A stretch of 64,000 bases of DNA. It comes from Runella sp. CRIBMP (GTDB taxonomy: Bacteria; Bacteroidota; Bacteroidia; Cytophagales; Spirosomataceae). The notes beneath the pieces are model-generated. The model saw nothing but the letters and a program-made list of their open reading frames with translations. It did no database searches and was not told where the DNA came from. This document shows positions 44,504-52,692 of the stretch, one piece after another. Each line of letters starts with the position of its first letter. Positions within the stretch are counted from its first letter, which is position 1. The position numbers and the translations under genes are program-made. The stretch is from assembly GCF_009905605.1 (NCBI RefSeq), contig NZ_JAAAKZ010000021.1:1-64000 (forward strand). Direction: 5' to 3'.

Positions 44504-46342
44504 ATGCTGTACGGGGAGTTTTCTCTTGTACCTTATCTACAGAAAAGTACATCTATTGGTTGTCTCCAAAAAACAATAGAATGGAAGGGTAGCGTTCATC
44601 ATCAGGTAACGTACGAAAATTTTTCGGGCGGTTTTTTTTTGCATCCTGATTTGCCTTTTAAGTTTGAAGAGAGCCTGCACATTGATACCAATCAAAAGTT
44701 GTTGGTATTGATGTCTGGCTCGATTTATAATCACCTTGAACTAGGAGCTGGGTCGGAGGTTATGTCGTTACCTGCCCTCGTTGCTCGCGCATTTTTGCGT
44801 AACGGCCCCGATTTCGTCAAAACATTGAATGGAGATTTTAGCATAGCTATTTACCAGCCAGAAGATAATACGCTGTTCCTTTTTCGAGACCATCTGGGTA
44901 TCAATCCATTGGCATATACCTTGCAGGGTGATTCTCTCTTCTTCTCTTTCGATATTATTAGTTTATGTCGGACTTTTCATGATGAAGGCAAGAGAATGAA
45001 TATGGAGCCCATTATCTCTATATATAAGCCCGTAAATATGACCTTAACGCCTAACGAAAAGGTGCAAAAACTAAAGGCTGGTCATTTTCTACAATTCAAT
45101 GCCGATGGGGTTAAAATCCAAAAGTACTGGAATCCTGAACGAATCAAAACGGATAATAAACTCTCCCAATCCCAAATGTTGGCGGAGATTAAAACACTTC
45201 TTCACGACGCTGTGCATATTCGTTCTGATCAGCGTTTCAAGGCTGGTGCGCACTTAAGTGGTGGCTTTGACTCAAGCACCGTGGCCGTGCTCGCTCGAAA
45301 AGAGTATGCAAATCAAGCGCAGTTTTATGGCTACTCTTGGTCTCCTGACAATAGTATGCCTGAAAAGAATGAACTCGATGAAAGAGAATTGGTGAAACAA
45401 ACCTGTCAAATGGCGGGAATTGAACCAGTTTTTACGCATGTTGAAGTAGAAGATTTTATAGATTTGACCCAAAATTCTTTGAAAAATTTTATGTATTTTT
45501 TTGAAGAAAAAGCGTTAAATCTGGCTAATCAACATAAAACCAATCTTTTGTTTAGCGGATGGGGAGGGGATGAATTTATCAGTTTTGGCAGTTTGGGCGT
45601 AGACTCAGACCTCATTTTCAACTTTCAATGGCGGACTTTTCTTAAGAAAAATCCACTGAATAACCCAAAAAAAATCATCACCTATCTTTTATACCGAGTT
45701 TTGTTTCCCGCCATTGAATTTGTCCCTTTTAGAGTAAGAAAAAGCTATATTGATGCACTACGTTTTTTTAAAAAGGAGCATCGGGGGTTTCATCAAGAAA
45801 CCTATAAAAGATATAATTATTATCGCTCGCGTCGAGGTTATCAAGTGAGTATGTTATATACTTATCATCTCTCTGAGCGTACTGAACAATGGGCGGTAAT
45901 GGGGTATAGAAATGGGGTAGTGTATCGGTATCCTTTGTTGGATAGACGGATTGTTGAGTATATGTTGAAAGTCCCCTCCAAGGCATTGGTGAAGGATAGC
46001 AAATATACCCGCATTATTCTTCGAGAAATCACCGAAGGGTTGTTGCCTGAAGAAGTAAGATGGAGAATTGGGAAAGCTGACCCTGCTTTTTTTTCTCTTG
46101 TAAAGAAGCAGTCTAAAGAAAGAGGTTTACTCTTTATAAATGAGGTAGAAGAATTTAAAAAGAACCCAAATTTGTATTTTGTTGATTTTAATTTACTTGA
46201 AGAAGAAATAAAAAAATTTAGAGAAAATCCTAGATACCCCGATGTGTCAAAATTATGTGGAGACATTGTCGCTTTTAAGATGTTCCATGAATTTACGAAA
46301 AGTTATCAGGAGAAAATAGAAGATTCAGTACTGGCATCTTAA
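44504..46342 (+). CDS. Lasso peptide cyclase (asparagine-synthetase-B-like)
   Basis: A 612-residue protein with an N-terminal class II glutaminase-like domain (about 1-200; LNGDFSIAIYQ, FLFRDHLGINPLAY) that lacks the N-terminal Cys nucleophile, and a synthetase domain with the ATP-pyrophosphatase loop HLSGGFDSSTVA (about 249-260), a second box SGWGGDEF and a late block YPLLDRRIVEYML. The missing Cys rules out true asparagine synthetase. The family adenylates the ring Asp/Glu side chain and forms the isopeptide bond with the core N-terminus. Position next to precursor, B1 and B2 confirms the lasso cyclase role. Confidence 0.92.
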   Translation: MLYGEFSLVPYLQKSTSIGCLQKTIEWKGSVHHQVTYENFSGGFFLHPDLPFKFEESLHIDTNQKLLVLMSGSIYNHLELGAGSEVMSLPALVARAFLRNGPDFVKTLNGDFSIAIYQPEDNTLFLFRDHLGINPLAYTLQGDSLFFSFDIISLCRTFHDEGKRMNMEPIISIYKPVNMTLTPNEKVQKLKAGHFLQFNADGVKIQKYWNPERIKTDNKLSQSQMLAEIKTLLHDAVHIRSDQRFKAGAHLSGGFDSSTVAVLARKEYANQAQFYGYSWSPDNSMPEKNELDERELVKQTCQMAGIEPVFTHVEVEDFIDLTQNSLKNFMYFFEEKALNLANQHKTNLLFSGWGGDEFISFGSLGVDSDLIFNFQWRTFLKKNPLNNPKKIITYLLYRVLFPAIEFVPFRVRKSYIDALRFFKKEHRGFHQETYKRYNYYRSRRGYQVSMLYTYHLSERTEQWAVMGYRNGVVYRYPLLDRRIVEYMLKVPSKALVKDSKYTRIILREITEGLLPEEVRWRIGKADPAFFSLVKKQSKERGLLFINEVEEFKKNPNLYFVDFNLLEEEIKKFRENPRYPDVSKLCGDIVAFKMFHEFTKSYQEKIEDSVLAS

Positions 46343-46353
46343 AACTTAGCGCT

Positions 46354-46911
46354 ATGGCCTCCAATTTAATTGAAAACCCCGTATCGGAGCAGCAAATCTG
46401 TATTAAGTGCGGTCTTTGCTGTGACGGAACGCTTTTTGAACATGCGGCATTGCAAGCTGGTGAACACGGAAGTTTACCAGAGAAGATTGTGGATAATTAT
46501 CGTAAATTAAAAGATGAAGAAGTTTTTCTGCTCCCGTGTCATTATTTTGATGGGAAATGTACCATTTATGACCAAAAGAAAGCCGTGGTTTGTTCGGCTT
46601 TTCGGTGTCAGTTGTTAAAGGATTTTTCTATGGGGCAAATTTCAAAAGATAATGCAGATAAAATAGTGTCTGATGCCCTGAAATTTAGGGATGAAATTCT
46701 TGAACTATATAAGTGTATTTTTGAGGTTGATACGAAGCTAAGTTTTCGAGAATTATTGAATGAGATGGGTAAAATGACCGCGCCACCCATCGAGAAAACC
46801 AAGGAGTTGGCGTTGTTGAAAGCAAAATGCAATATTTACGAAACTTTACTAATCAAGAACTTTAAGTCAATCAAAACTTTCGAGTCTATGATTGACAGTA
46901 CAGTAGAATAA
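46354..46911 (+). CDS. YkgJ-type cysteine-cluster protein in the lasso operon
   Basis: A 185-residue cytoplasmic protein of the zinc/iron-chelating YkgJ family. Two Cys groups are visible: Cys16-x2-Cys19-x2-Cys22-Cys23 (CIKCGLCC) and Cys62, Cys69, Cys80 and Cys85 (LPCHYFDGKC and CSAFRC). The C-terminal half is helical without motif. It lies between cyclase and B1, 11 bases after one and 17 before the other, so it is almost certainly co-expressed with them. It is not a standard lasso gene; it might be a metal-dependent tailoring enzyme or a chaperone. Function unknown. Confidence 0.75.
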   Translation: MASNLIENPVSEQQICIKCGLCCDGTLFEHAALQAGEHGSLPEKIVDNYRKLKDEEVFLLPCHYFDGKCTIYDQKKAVVCSAFRCQLLKDFSMGQISKDNADKIVSDALKFRDEILELYKCIFEVDTKLSFRELLNEMGKMTAPPIEKTKELALLKAKCNIYETLLIKNFKSIKTFESMIDSTVE

Positions 46912-46928
46912 AATTAATTACCTCAAGA

Positions 46929-47195
46929 ATGGCACTATTTATACGAAACAATGAAACTATCTCAGGCCAATTGAATGATGACTTGGTGATGGTAGATATT
47001 GAAAAAGGAAGTTATTTTTCGCTCAATTCGGTAGCGACCCGGATTTGGGAGTTGCTGGAAAACCCGTTAAGCTCCGAAAGCCTTTATGAGGTCCTCATGG
47101 CAGAATACGAAGTAAGCCCCGAGCAATGCCGTACCGAAGTGAATGAGTATCTTGAAAAAATGAAAGAACTGGGGTTGATTCAAGTAGTTGCCTGA
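46929..47195 (+). CDS. Lasso peptide B1 protein (PqqD-like RiPP recognition element)
   Basis: An 88-residue PqqD-fold protein: three beta strands (LVMVDIEKGSYFSLNSVATRIW) and a helical part ending in YLEKMKELGLIQV, the normal RRE size and order. It binds the leader, mainly the W/YxxP box, and presents the precursor to B2. In this cluster B1 and B2 are separate genes, as in Firmicutes, Actinobacteria and Bacteroidota types. It closes the lasso operon; a GT2 gene follows after 16 bases. Confidence 0.9.
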   Translation: MALFIRNNETISGQLNDDLVMVDIEKGSYFSLNSVATRIWELLENPLSSESLYEVLMAEYEVSPEQCRTEVNEYLEKMKELGLIQVVA

Positions 47196-47211
47196 TTCTC
47201 AAGCCAAATAA

Positions 47212-48177
47212 GTGTTTTCGGTTGTTATTCCGCTCTACAACAAAGCCAACTACGTGGAGAAATCCGTAAGGTCGGTGCTGAGCCAAACCTTCCGAGATTT
47301 TGAATTGATTGTGGTGGATGATGGCTCAACCGACGGTGGCTTGGCCCGCCTTCAAGCTTTGGAGGATGATAGGCTGCGGCTCTTACCGCAGGCAAATGCG
47401 GGAGTTTCCGTGGCCAGAAATAACGGTGTTAAAACGGCTCAATACGATTACATTGCTTTTTTGGACGCGGATGATTGGTGGGATGAGCATTTTCTGGAAC
47501 GGATGGCAAAGCTAATCACCGATTATCCCCAAGCGGCACTCTACGCCATCAATTACTACAGCGTAAAAAATGGGTTAAATCGTCCAGCAGTTATTGGCGT
47601 TCCAGATAATTTTCAAAGTGGTTACATTGATTATTTTGACGTATATGCCAAAACGTTCTGGGCGCCTGTCAACTGCTCGTACGCGGTAATAAAAAAAACG
47701 ATTTTCGTTGAAGAAAAAGGCTTTCAGCCTTCCCTGAGAATGGGTGAGGATTTGGATTTGTGGCTTCGGGTGGCGTTAAAGCACAAAGTGGGCTATCTGA
47801 ATCAGTTTTTGGCGTATTCAAACCAAGATGCTGAAACTTCCCAACGGGCATTAGGGGCAGAAAAACACTGGACAAAGGAAGAGCACGTGATTTTTAATCT
47901 GGATTACCTCAACGAATATGAAAATCAATTGCCCAAGCTAAAGTACCTACTAGATGGCTTGCGACTCAGGTCGCTGATTCCTTTTTATCTGCAAAACGCT
48001 TACTCCAAAGAAATCAGGGAAATCGTCAAAACAATTGACTTTTCCCGTCATCCGTCTGTGTATCGATTTGTCTATACTTGGCCCAAAGTGGTGGTTTGGG
48101 GCTATTTTTCAGGAAAGAAATACGGGTCATTTGTTAAACAGATACTTATTCGTGCGGCAAATAAAGGGCGGAATTAA
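47212..48177 (+). CDS. Glycosyltransferase family 2
   Basis: A 321-residue GT2 enzyme starting at a GTG (FSVVIPLYNKANYVEKSVRSV). VVDDGSTDGGLARL and AFLDADDWWDEHFL are the donor and metal sites; MGEDLDLWLRVAL is the third conserved box. It has no ATG within reach, and the GTG lies 16 bases after the lasso B1 stop, so read-through from the lasso operon is likely. Role: sugar transfer to the polysaccharide repeat; action on the lasso peptide is possible but unsupported. Confidence 0.88.
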   Translation: MFSVVIPLYNKANYVEKSVRSVLSQTFRDFELIVVDDGSTDGGLARLQALEDDRLRLLPQANAGVSVARNNGVKTAQYDYIAFLDADDWWDEHFLERMAKLITDYPQAALYAINYYSVKNGLNRPAVIGVPDNFQSGYIDYFDVYAKTFWAPVNCSYAVIKKTIFVEEKGFQPSLRMGEDLDLWLRVALKHKVGYLNQFLAYSNQDAETSQRALGAEKHWTKEEHVIFNLDYLNEYENQLPKLKYLLDGLRLRSLIPFYLQNAYSKEIREIVKTIDFSRHPSVYRFVYTWPKVVVWGYFSGKKYGSFVKQILIRAANKGRN

Positions 48178-48183
48178 TCCACT

Positions 48184-48924
48184 ATGATTCCAAAAATAAT
48201 TCATTATTGCTGGTTTGGGCGCGGTAAAATGCCAGAAATGGCTATTCGTTGCATCGAATCATGGAAAATATACTTGCCTGACTACGAACTAAGACTCTGG
48301 AACGAAGATACGTTTGATATAAACAGTGTAGTCTATGTAAAAGAGGCCTATGAAGCTCGAAAATTTGCCTTCGTGACAGATTATGTCCGACTTCACGCGC
48401 TTTATCATTGTGGCGGAATTTACATGGATACTGATGTGGAAGTGCTCAAAAGTTTGGATGATTTGTTGGTTTATCCAGCTTTCTCGGGGTTTGAAAGTGA
48501 AATTGAGATCCCGACTGGAATCATGGCTAGCGAACAAAATGGTGCATGGGCCCGCGAAATGTTAGCCTATTATGAGGGAAGGCATTTTCACAAAAAGGAT
48601 GGAACGTTGGATATGACCACCAACGTTGAAATTATTTCGGAGATCATGTCGGCCAATGGGTTTGTCTTAAAGAATAGTTATCAGGTTTACAAAGAATGTG
48701 TACATATATTTCCGAAAGATTATTTTTGTCCTAAATCTCGGAGTGGTTTGATTACCATTACAAAAAATACCTATTGTATTCACCATTTTGAGGGTTCTTG
48801 GCAGCCCATGAAGTACAAAATTAAGAAATACTTTTTTCAAAAGATTGTAGGCCCCATAATGACGGATAAGCTGATACGAATGAAACGTTTTTTGATGGGC
48901 GCACGGCCGAATAAGTTCTTATAA
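48184..48924 (+). CDS. GT32-type (OCH1/capsular polysaccharide) glycosyltransferase
   Basis: A 246-residue protein: PKIIHYCWFGRGKMPEMA at the start, LRLWNEDTFD, and the DxD region FVTDYVRLHALYHCGGIYMDTDVE, all diagnostic for the glycosyltransferase sugar-binding region containing DXD (GT32). Such enzymes commonly add mannose or galactose. It begins 6 bases after the GT2 stop and lies upstream of a multi-spanning membrane protein. Confidence 0.88.
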   Translation: MIPKIIHYCWFGRGKMPEMAIRCIESWKIYLPDYELRLWNEDTFDINSVVYVKEAYEARKFAFVTDYVRLHALYHCGGIYMDTDVEVLKSLDDLLVYPAFSGFESEIEIPTGIMASEQNGAWAREMLAYYEGRHFHKKDGTLDMTTNVEIISEIMSANGFVLKNSYQVYKECVHIFPKDYFCPKSRSGLITITKNTYCIHHFEGSWQPMKYKIKKYFFQKIVGPIMTDKLIRMKRFLMGARPNKFL

Positions 48925-48937
48925 TCTACTTGAAGCT

Positions 48938-50344
48938 ATGCTGAATTATTTACCGAAATACTACATGAGTCAGGCCATAGGCTTGTTTCTGGTGATTTTT
49001 GCTGCTATTTCTGTGCTTTTTATCTCCAATATTTTGCCTTTGTTATGGGTGTTTCCAGTCCTTTTTGAAGTCGTTGCGTTTTTTTATTTCTCGGCGGTTT
49101 ATACTCGTAAGTGGGCTAATGTATCAAACGTATTATACCAAAAAATGCTTTTTTTGATGGCATTTGCCATTCGGGTGGCTTTTGTGTTTATCAGTTATTT
49201 CTTTTTTGACTACATGACGGGGCAGCCCTTTGAATTTGAAGCGGGCGATGCCGTTGGGTATCACGGTGAAGGAATATGGGTGTCGGGTCTGTTGAAAGAT
49301 GGCAAATTTGGTTTGTATTTGGAGTATATCGGCAAAAATTACTCGGATATGGGCTATCCGCTGTATCTGGGGATTCTGTATTCGATTGTAGGAGACGGGG
49401 TCTTGATTCCACGTATTATCAAAGCGCTGTTAGGAGCTTTTACCTGCGTGTTGGTTTACCGAATTGCCAGTCGAAATTTTGGGGAAGGAGCTGGGCGGAT
49501 TGCGGGTATTCTTGCAATGTTGGTTCCCAATCTGATTTATTATTGTGGATTGCATCTGAAGGAAACCGAGATGGTGTTTTTGGCGGTAATGTTTATCAAT
49601 TTGGCCGATACGCTTCTAAGGGCTCAACGACTCAATTTTAAAAATGTGTTGCTGCTTTGTTTGGTGGGTGCGTCGTTGTTTTTCTTTCGTACGGTGTTGG
49701 CGGTCTGCTTATGGGCATCATTGTTTGTGGCGGTTTTTTTCATTTCCAGCCGTATTTCAGGAACGGGTAAAAAAGTTGGAATTGTGGTATTGGTACTGGT
49801 GGCGGGGGGCCTGATTTTTTTTAGTAGCTTGGGAGATAACGTGCAGGAATACTTGGAAGGGGGGGATAAGAATTTGACGAAACAAATGTACAATTATGCT
49901 AACCGGGCTGGTGGGAAAAGTAACAAATTGGCCCAATACGGCTCCAAGAGCGTTTTTCTTCCTCTTATGCTTTTGGCTCCTTTTCCTACCTTGGTCGATA
50001 CGCAGCAGCCCAACGCCATGATGCTGGGTGGGGCGTTTTTTACGCGAAATGTGTACGCTTTTTTTGTGTTTGTGACCCTTTTTGTGATGTATAAGCGGAA
50101 GTTATGGCGGAACCATGCGTTACTGCTTTCCATTGTGTTTTCGTATTTATTTGTGTTGGCTTCGAGCGGTTTTGCGCTGTCGGAGCGTTTTCACTTACCC
50201 GTGGTGCCTTTTTTGTTGATTTTGGCGTCGTTTGGCATTACCCAAATGAACAGCTCAAACAAAAAGTATTACTTCCCTTATTTGCTGTTTATTGCAGTTT
50301 TGGTCATTGGTTGGAATTGGTTTAAGCTGGCAGGAAGGGCCTAA
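48938..50344 (+). CDS. Polytopic membrane protein, GT-C (GT39/PMT-like) candidate
   Basis: A 468-residue protein with about ten to twelve hydrophobic segments. A first periplasmic loop with EAGDAVGYHGEG, then GYPLYLGILYSIVGD and LLGAFTCVLVYRIASRNFGEGAG, is typical of the ArnT/PMT-like GT-C transferases that use polyprenyl-phosphate sugars. It could instead be the O-unit polymerase (Wzy), which has a similar topology and little sequence conservation; the ExD-like loop and the Y-P-L-Y block favour GT-C. No flippase (Wzx) is visible in the window. Confidence 0.62.
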   Translation: MLNYLPKYYMSQAIGLFLVIFAAISVLFISNILPLLWVFPVLFEVVAFFYFSAVYTRKWANVSNVLYQKMLFLMAFAIRVAFVFISYFFFDYMTGQPFEFEAGDAVGYHGEGIWVSGLLKDGKFGLYLEYIGKNYSDMGYPLYLGILYSIVGDGVLIPRIIKALLGAFTCVLVYRIASRNFGEGAGRIAGILAMLVPNLIYYCGLHLKETEMVFLAVMFINLADTLLRAQRLNFKNVLLLCLVGASLFFFRTVLAVCLWASLFVAVFFISSRISGTGKKVGIVVLVLVAGGLIFFSSLGDNVQEYLEGGDKNLTKQMYNYANRAGGKSNKLAQYGSKSVFLPLMLLAPFPTLVDTQQPNAMMLGGAFFTRNVYAFFVFVTLFVMYKRKLWRNHALLLSIVFSYLFVLASSGFALSERFHLPVVPFLLILASFGITQMNSSNKKYYFPYLLFIAVLVIGWNWFKLAGRA

Positions 50345-50352
50345 GGGTCATT

Positions 50353-51291
50353 ATGAAAGTGTTGATTGTGTGCAGTGGCAATGCGCCAAATTTTGATTTT
50401 CAAAAACATCAGGCCTTTATTTATGACCAAGTAGAAGCTGTCAAAAGAGCCGATCCCTCCATTGAGTTCGATTATTTTTTTATAACTGACAAAGGGCTGA
50501 AAGGCTATTTAAAGAGCCTAAAAGAGCTCAAAAAAAAACTTAAAACCGAGCGATATCATTGTATTCACGCCCACGTTGCGGCGTCGGCATTGATGGCTAA
50601 TTTACAAAGAAAGGTTCCCGTAGTGGCTACTTTTCACGGGTCAGATATTAACGATATTTGGCTGAGATTCCTCTCTTTATGCGTGGAGTTATTGAGCAAG
50701 AAAACAATTTATGTAAGCAAACAATTGCTTCAGAAAGCATTTTTTTACTTTAATCACAAAGCGCAAGTAATTCCTTGCGGGGTAGATTTTGGCTTCTTTT
50801 TTCCAAGGTCAAAAGAAGTATCCAAAGCTCAAATGGGGTTTTCACCTGAAAAAAAATACATTTTATTCTCATCTTCTTTCGACAATATCGTCAAGAATTA
50901 TCCTTTGGCCGCCGCCGCGTTGAACCTTATAAATAACCCAAACTTCCAGTTATTGGAGTTGAAAGGTTATCGTCGGGAGGAGGTCGCGGTATTGTTGACA
51001 GCCGTAGATGCTGCCTTGATGACCTCACACACGGAAGGGTCACCGCAATTTATAAAAGAGGCAATTGCCTGCGGTTGTCCTGTGGTATCTACCGATGTAG
51101 GAGATGTGAAATCTGTGATTGGAAACATCGAAGGCTGTTTTATCACGTCGCGGCAGCCCGAAGATGTAGCCTCAAAAATTCGCCAAGCCCTCAATTGTGT
51201 AACGCCGATTAACGGTCGAGAACGGATTCAAAGATTTGATAACGAGTCGATTGCGAAAAAATTGATTTCTCTATACCAAAGTATATCCTAA
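50353..51291 (+). CDS. Glycosyltransferase family 4
   Basis: A 312-residue GT-B enzyme. KVLIVCSGNAPNFDFQKHQ opens the acceptor domain, HIHAHVAASALM-type sequence and VVATFHGSDIND follow, and the donor domain has MTSHTEGSPQFIKEAIACGCPVVSTDVGD with an E-x7-E pair. It is shorter than usual (about 350-400), mainly in the linker. Followed after 3 bases by the HisH-like gene. Confidence 0.86.
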   Translation: MKVLIVCSGNAPNFDFQKHQAFIYDQVEAVKRADPSIEFDYFFITDKGLKGYLKSLKELKKKLKTERYHCIHAHVAASALMANLQRKVPVVATFHGSDINDIWLRFLSLCVELLSKKTIYVSKQLLQKAFFYFNHKAQVIPCGVDFGFFFPRSKEVSKAQMGFSPEKKYILFSSSFDNIVKNYPLAAAALNLINNPNFQLLELKGYRREEVAVLLTAVDAALMTSHTEGSPQFIKEAIACGCPVVSTDVGDVKSVIGNIEGCFITSRQPEDVASKIRQALNCVTPINGRERIQRFDNESIAKKLISLYQSIS

Positions 51292-51294
51292 CCC

Positions 51295-51921
51295 ATGCAA
51301 CCCGAAATAGTAATCATTGATTATGGAATGGGAAACTTACGCTCGGTACTCAAAAAAGTGGAACGTTTGCATAAAAGCGTTCAGGTCTCAGCGGATTTAA
51401 AAGTCATTGAGAATGCCCAAAAACTTATTCTCCCCGGGGTTGGGCATTTTGCCAGCGGCATCAAAAAGTTGAAAGAATCGGGTATTTGGGAGGTGTTGAA
51501 TCAAAAGGTACTGGAGGTGCAAACGCCCATTTTGGGGATATGTTTGGGTATGCAGCTCATGGCAAAATGTAGTGAAGAAGGAAACGCCGAAGGACTGGGA
51601 TGGCTTGATGCTGAGGTGGTACGTTTTAAGGTCAATGATACCCGTACTTACAAAGTGCCCCACATGGGTTGGAATACGGTGGAGATACAAAAGGAATCGC
51701 CCCTCTTTGCGGGAGTGAGCCAAGAGGCGATGTATTATTTCGTACATTCCTATTATATGAAATGTCATGACGCAAAAGATACGCTAGGAAGCACTAATTA
51801 TGCATTGTCGTTTACATCAGCCATCCAGAAAAACAACATTTACGGGACGCAGTTTCACCCCGAAAAAAGCCATGAGTGGGGCGACCGTCTCATTCAAAAT
51901 TTTATCGCTTTACCCGCCTAA
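51295..51921 (+). CDS. hisH: HisH-like glutamine amidotransferase of an acetamidino sugar pathway
   Basis: A 208-residue class I glutaminase with the full triad: Cys83 in GICLGMQL, His188 and Glu190 in QFHPEKS. Sequence-wise it is a HisH homologue, but it stands with a HisF-like gene and an N-acetyl sugar amidotransferase and no other his genes. In P. aeruginosa, E. coli and Campylobacter surface-glycan loci this trio supplies ammonia for converting an N-acetyl group to an acetamidino group. It releases ammonia from glutamine and passes it through the HisF-like partner encoded 6 bases downstream. Confidence 0.88.
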   Translation: MQPEIVIIDYGMGNLRSVLKKVERLHKSVQVSADLKVIENAQKLILPGVGHFASGIKKLKESGIWEVLNQKVLEVQTPILGICLGMQLMAKCSEEGNAEGLGWLDAEVVRFKVNDTRTYKVPHMGWNTVEIQKESPLFAGVSQEAMYYFVHSYYMKCHDAKDTLGSTNYALSFTSAIQKNNIYGTQFHPEKSHEWGDRLIQNFIALPA

Positions 51922-51927
51922 CCACGG

Positions 51928-52689
51928 ATGTTTAGACCCCGCGTGATTCCCGTCCTTTTATTGAAAGACAAGGGATTGGTAAAATCAGAAAAATTTAAAA
52001 ATCACCGGTATGTAGGTGACCCAATCAACGCTGTTAAGATTTTTAATGACTTAAAAGCCGATGAGCTCGTTTTTTTGGATATATTGGCTAGTGCCGAAAA
52101 ACGTTCTATCTCGCCTGAGTTTGTCCGCAGGGTAGGAGATGAAGCCAATATGCCATTTGCGGTGGGCGGCGGAATTCGTTCCATCAAAGAAATCAAGGCC
52201 CTCGTCAATGCTGGGGCCGAAAAAGTGGTCATCAATACCTACGCCGTCGAAAACCCTGCTTTCATCAAAGAAGCCTCCGAAGAATTTGGGAGTTCAACCA
52301 TCGTGGTTTCTGTCGACGTCAATCAAAGGTTTTTGCGAAAACAACAGGTTTACACGGCCGCAGGAACCAAGTCGACGGGCTTGAGCCCAGTGGAGTGGGT
52401 GCAAAAAATGCAGGATTGTGGAGCAGGAGAAATCATCATTAACTCTATTGAGCACGATGGTACTATGCAGGGGTATGATTGGAAGCTAGTCAAGGAAGTA
52501 GCCGAAGCCGTCGAAATTCCAGTGGTAGCTCTAGGGGGAGCTGGAAGCTTGAATGACTTCACCCGTGCTGTTCGTGAATCGTATGCCTCGGCAGTGGCGG
52601 CAGGGTCATTGTTTGTGTTTCATGGTCCTCGAAAGGCCGTTTTGGTCAATTATCCACAAAATAAAGAACTTGTACATTTATTTAGTTAA
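51928..52689 (+). CDS. HisF2/AglZ-type acetamidino modification protein
   Basis: A 253-residue TIM barrel related to the cyclase subunit of imidazole glycerol phosphate synthase. The true enzyme needs Asp11 and Asp130; here the first segment reads RVIPVLLLKDKG with Leu at position 11, whereas Asp130 (VVSVDVNQ) is kept. Histidine-pathway catalysis is therefore improbable, and the barrel most likely serves as an ammonia conduit between the HisH-like protein and the amidotransferase. GGGIRS and ALGGAGSLNDF phosphate-binding loops are still present. Annotating it as histidine biosynthesis would be wrong. Confidence 0.87.
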   Translation: MFRPRVIPVLLLKDKGLVKSEKFKNHRYVGDPINAVKIFNDLKADELVFLDILASAEKRSISPEFVRRVGDEANMPFAVGGGIRSIKEIKALVNAGAEKVVINTYAVENPAFIKEASEEFGSSTIVVSVDVNQRFLRKQQVYTAAGTKSTGLSPVEWVQKMQDCGAGEIIINSIEHDGTMQGYDWKLVKEVAEAVEIPVVALGGAGSLNDFTRAVRESYASAVAAGSLFVFHGPRKAVLVNYPQNKELVHLFS

Positions 52690-52692
52690 TCC

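Noticed and set aside
44504-46342. Asparagine synthetase AsnB
   Set aside because: The N-terminal Cys nucleophile is absent and the gene lies directly after a lasso precursor, beside B1 and B2.
48938-50344. Confident call as O-antigen polymerase Wzy
   Set aside because: Topology would fit, but the first periplasmic loop and GYPLYLG block are closer to GT-C/PMT-like transferases.
51295-52689. Histidine biosynthesis genes hisH-hisF
   Set aside because: No other his genes are adjacent, an N-acetyl sugar amidotransferase follows, and the HisF homologue lacks Asp11.
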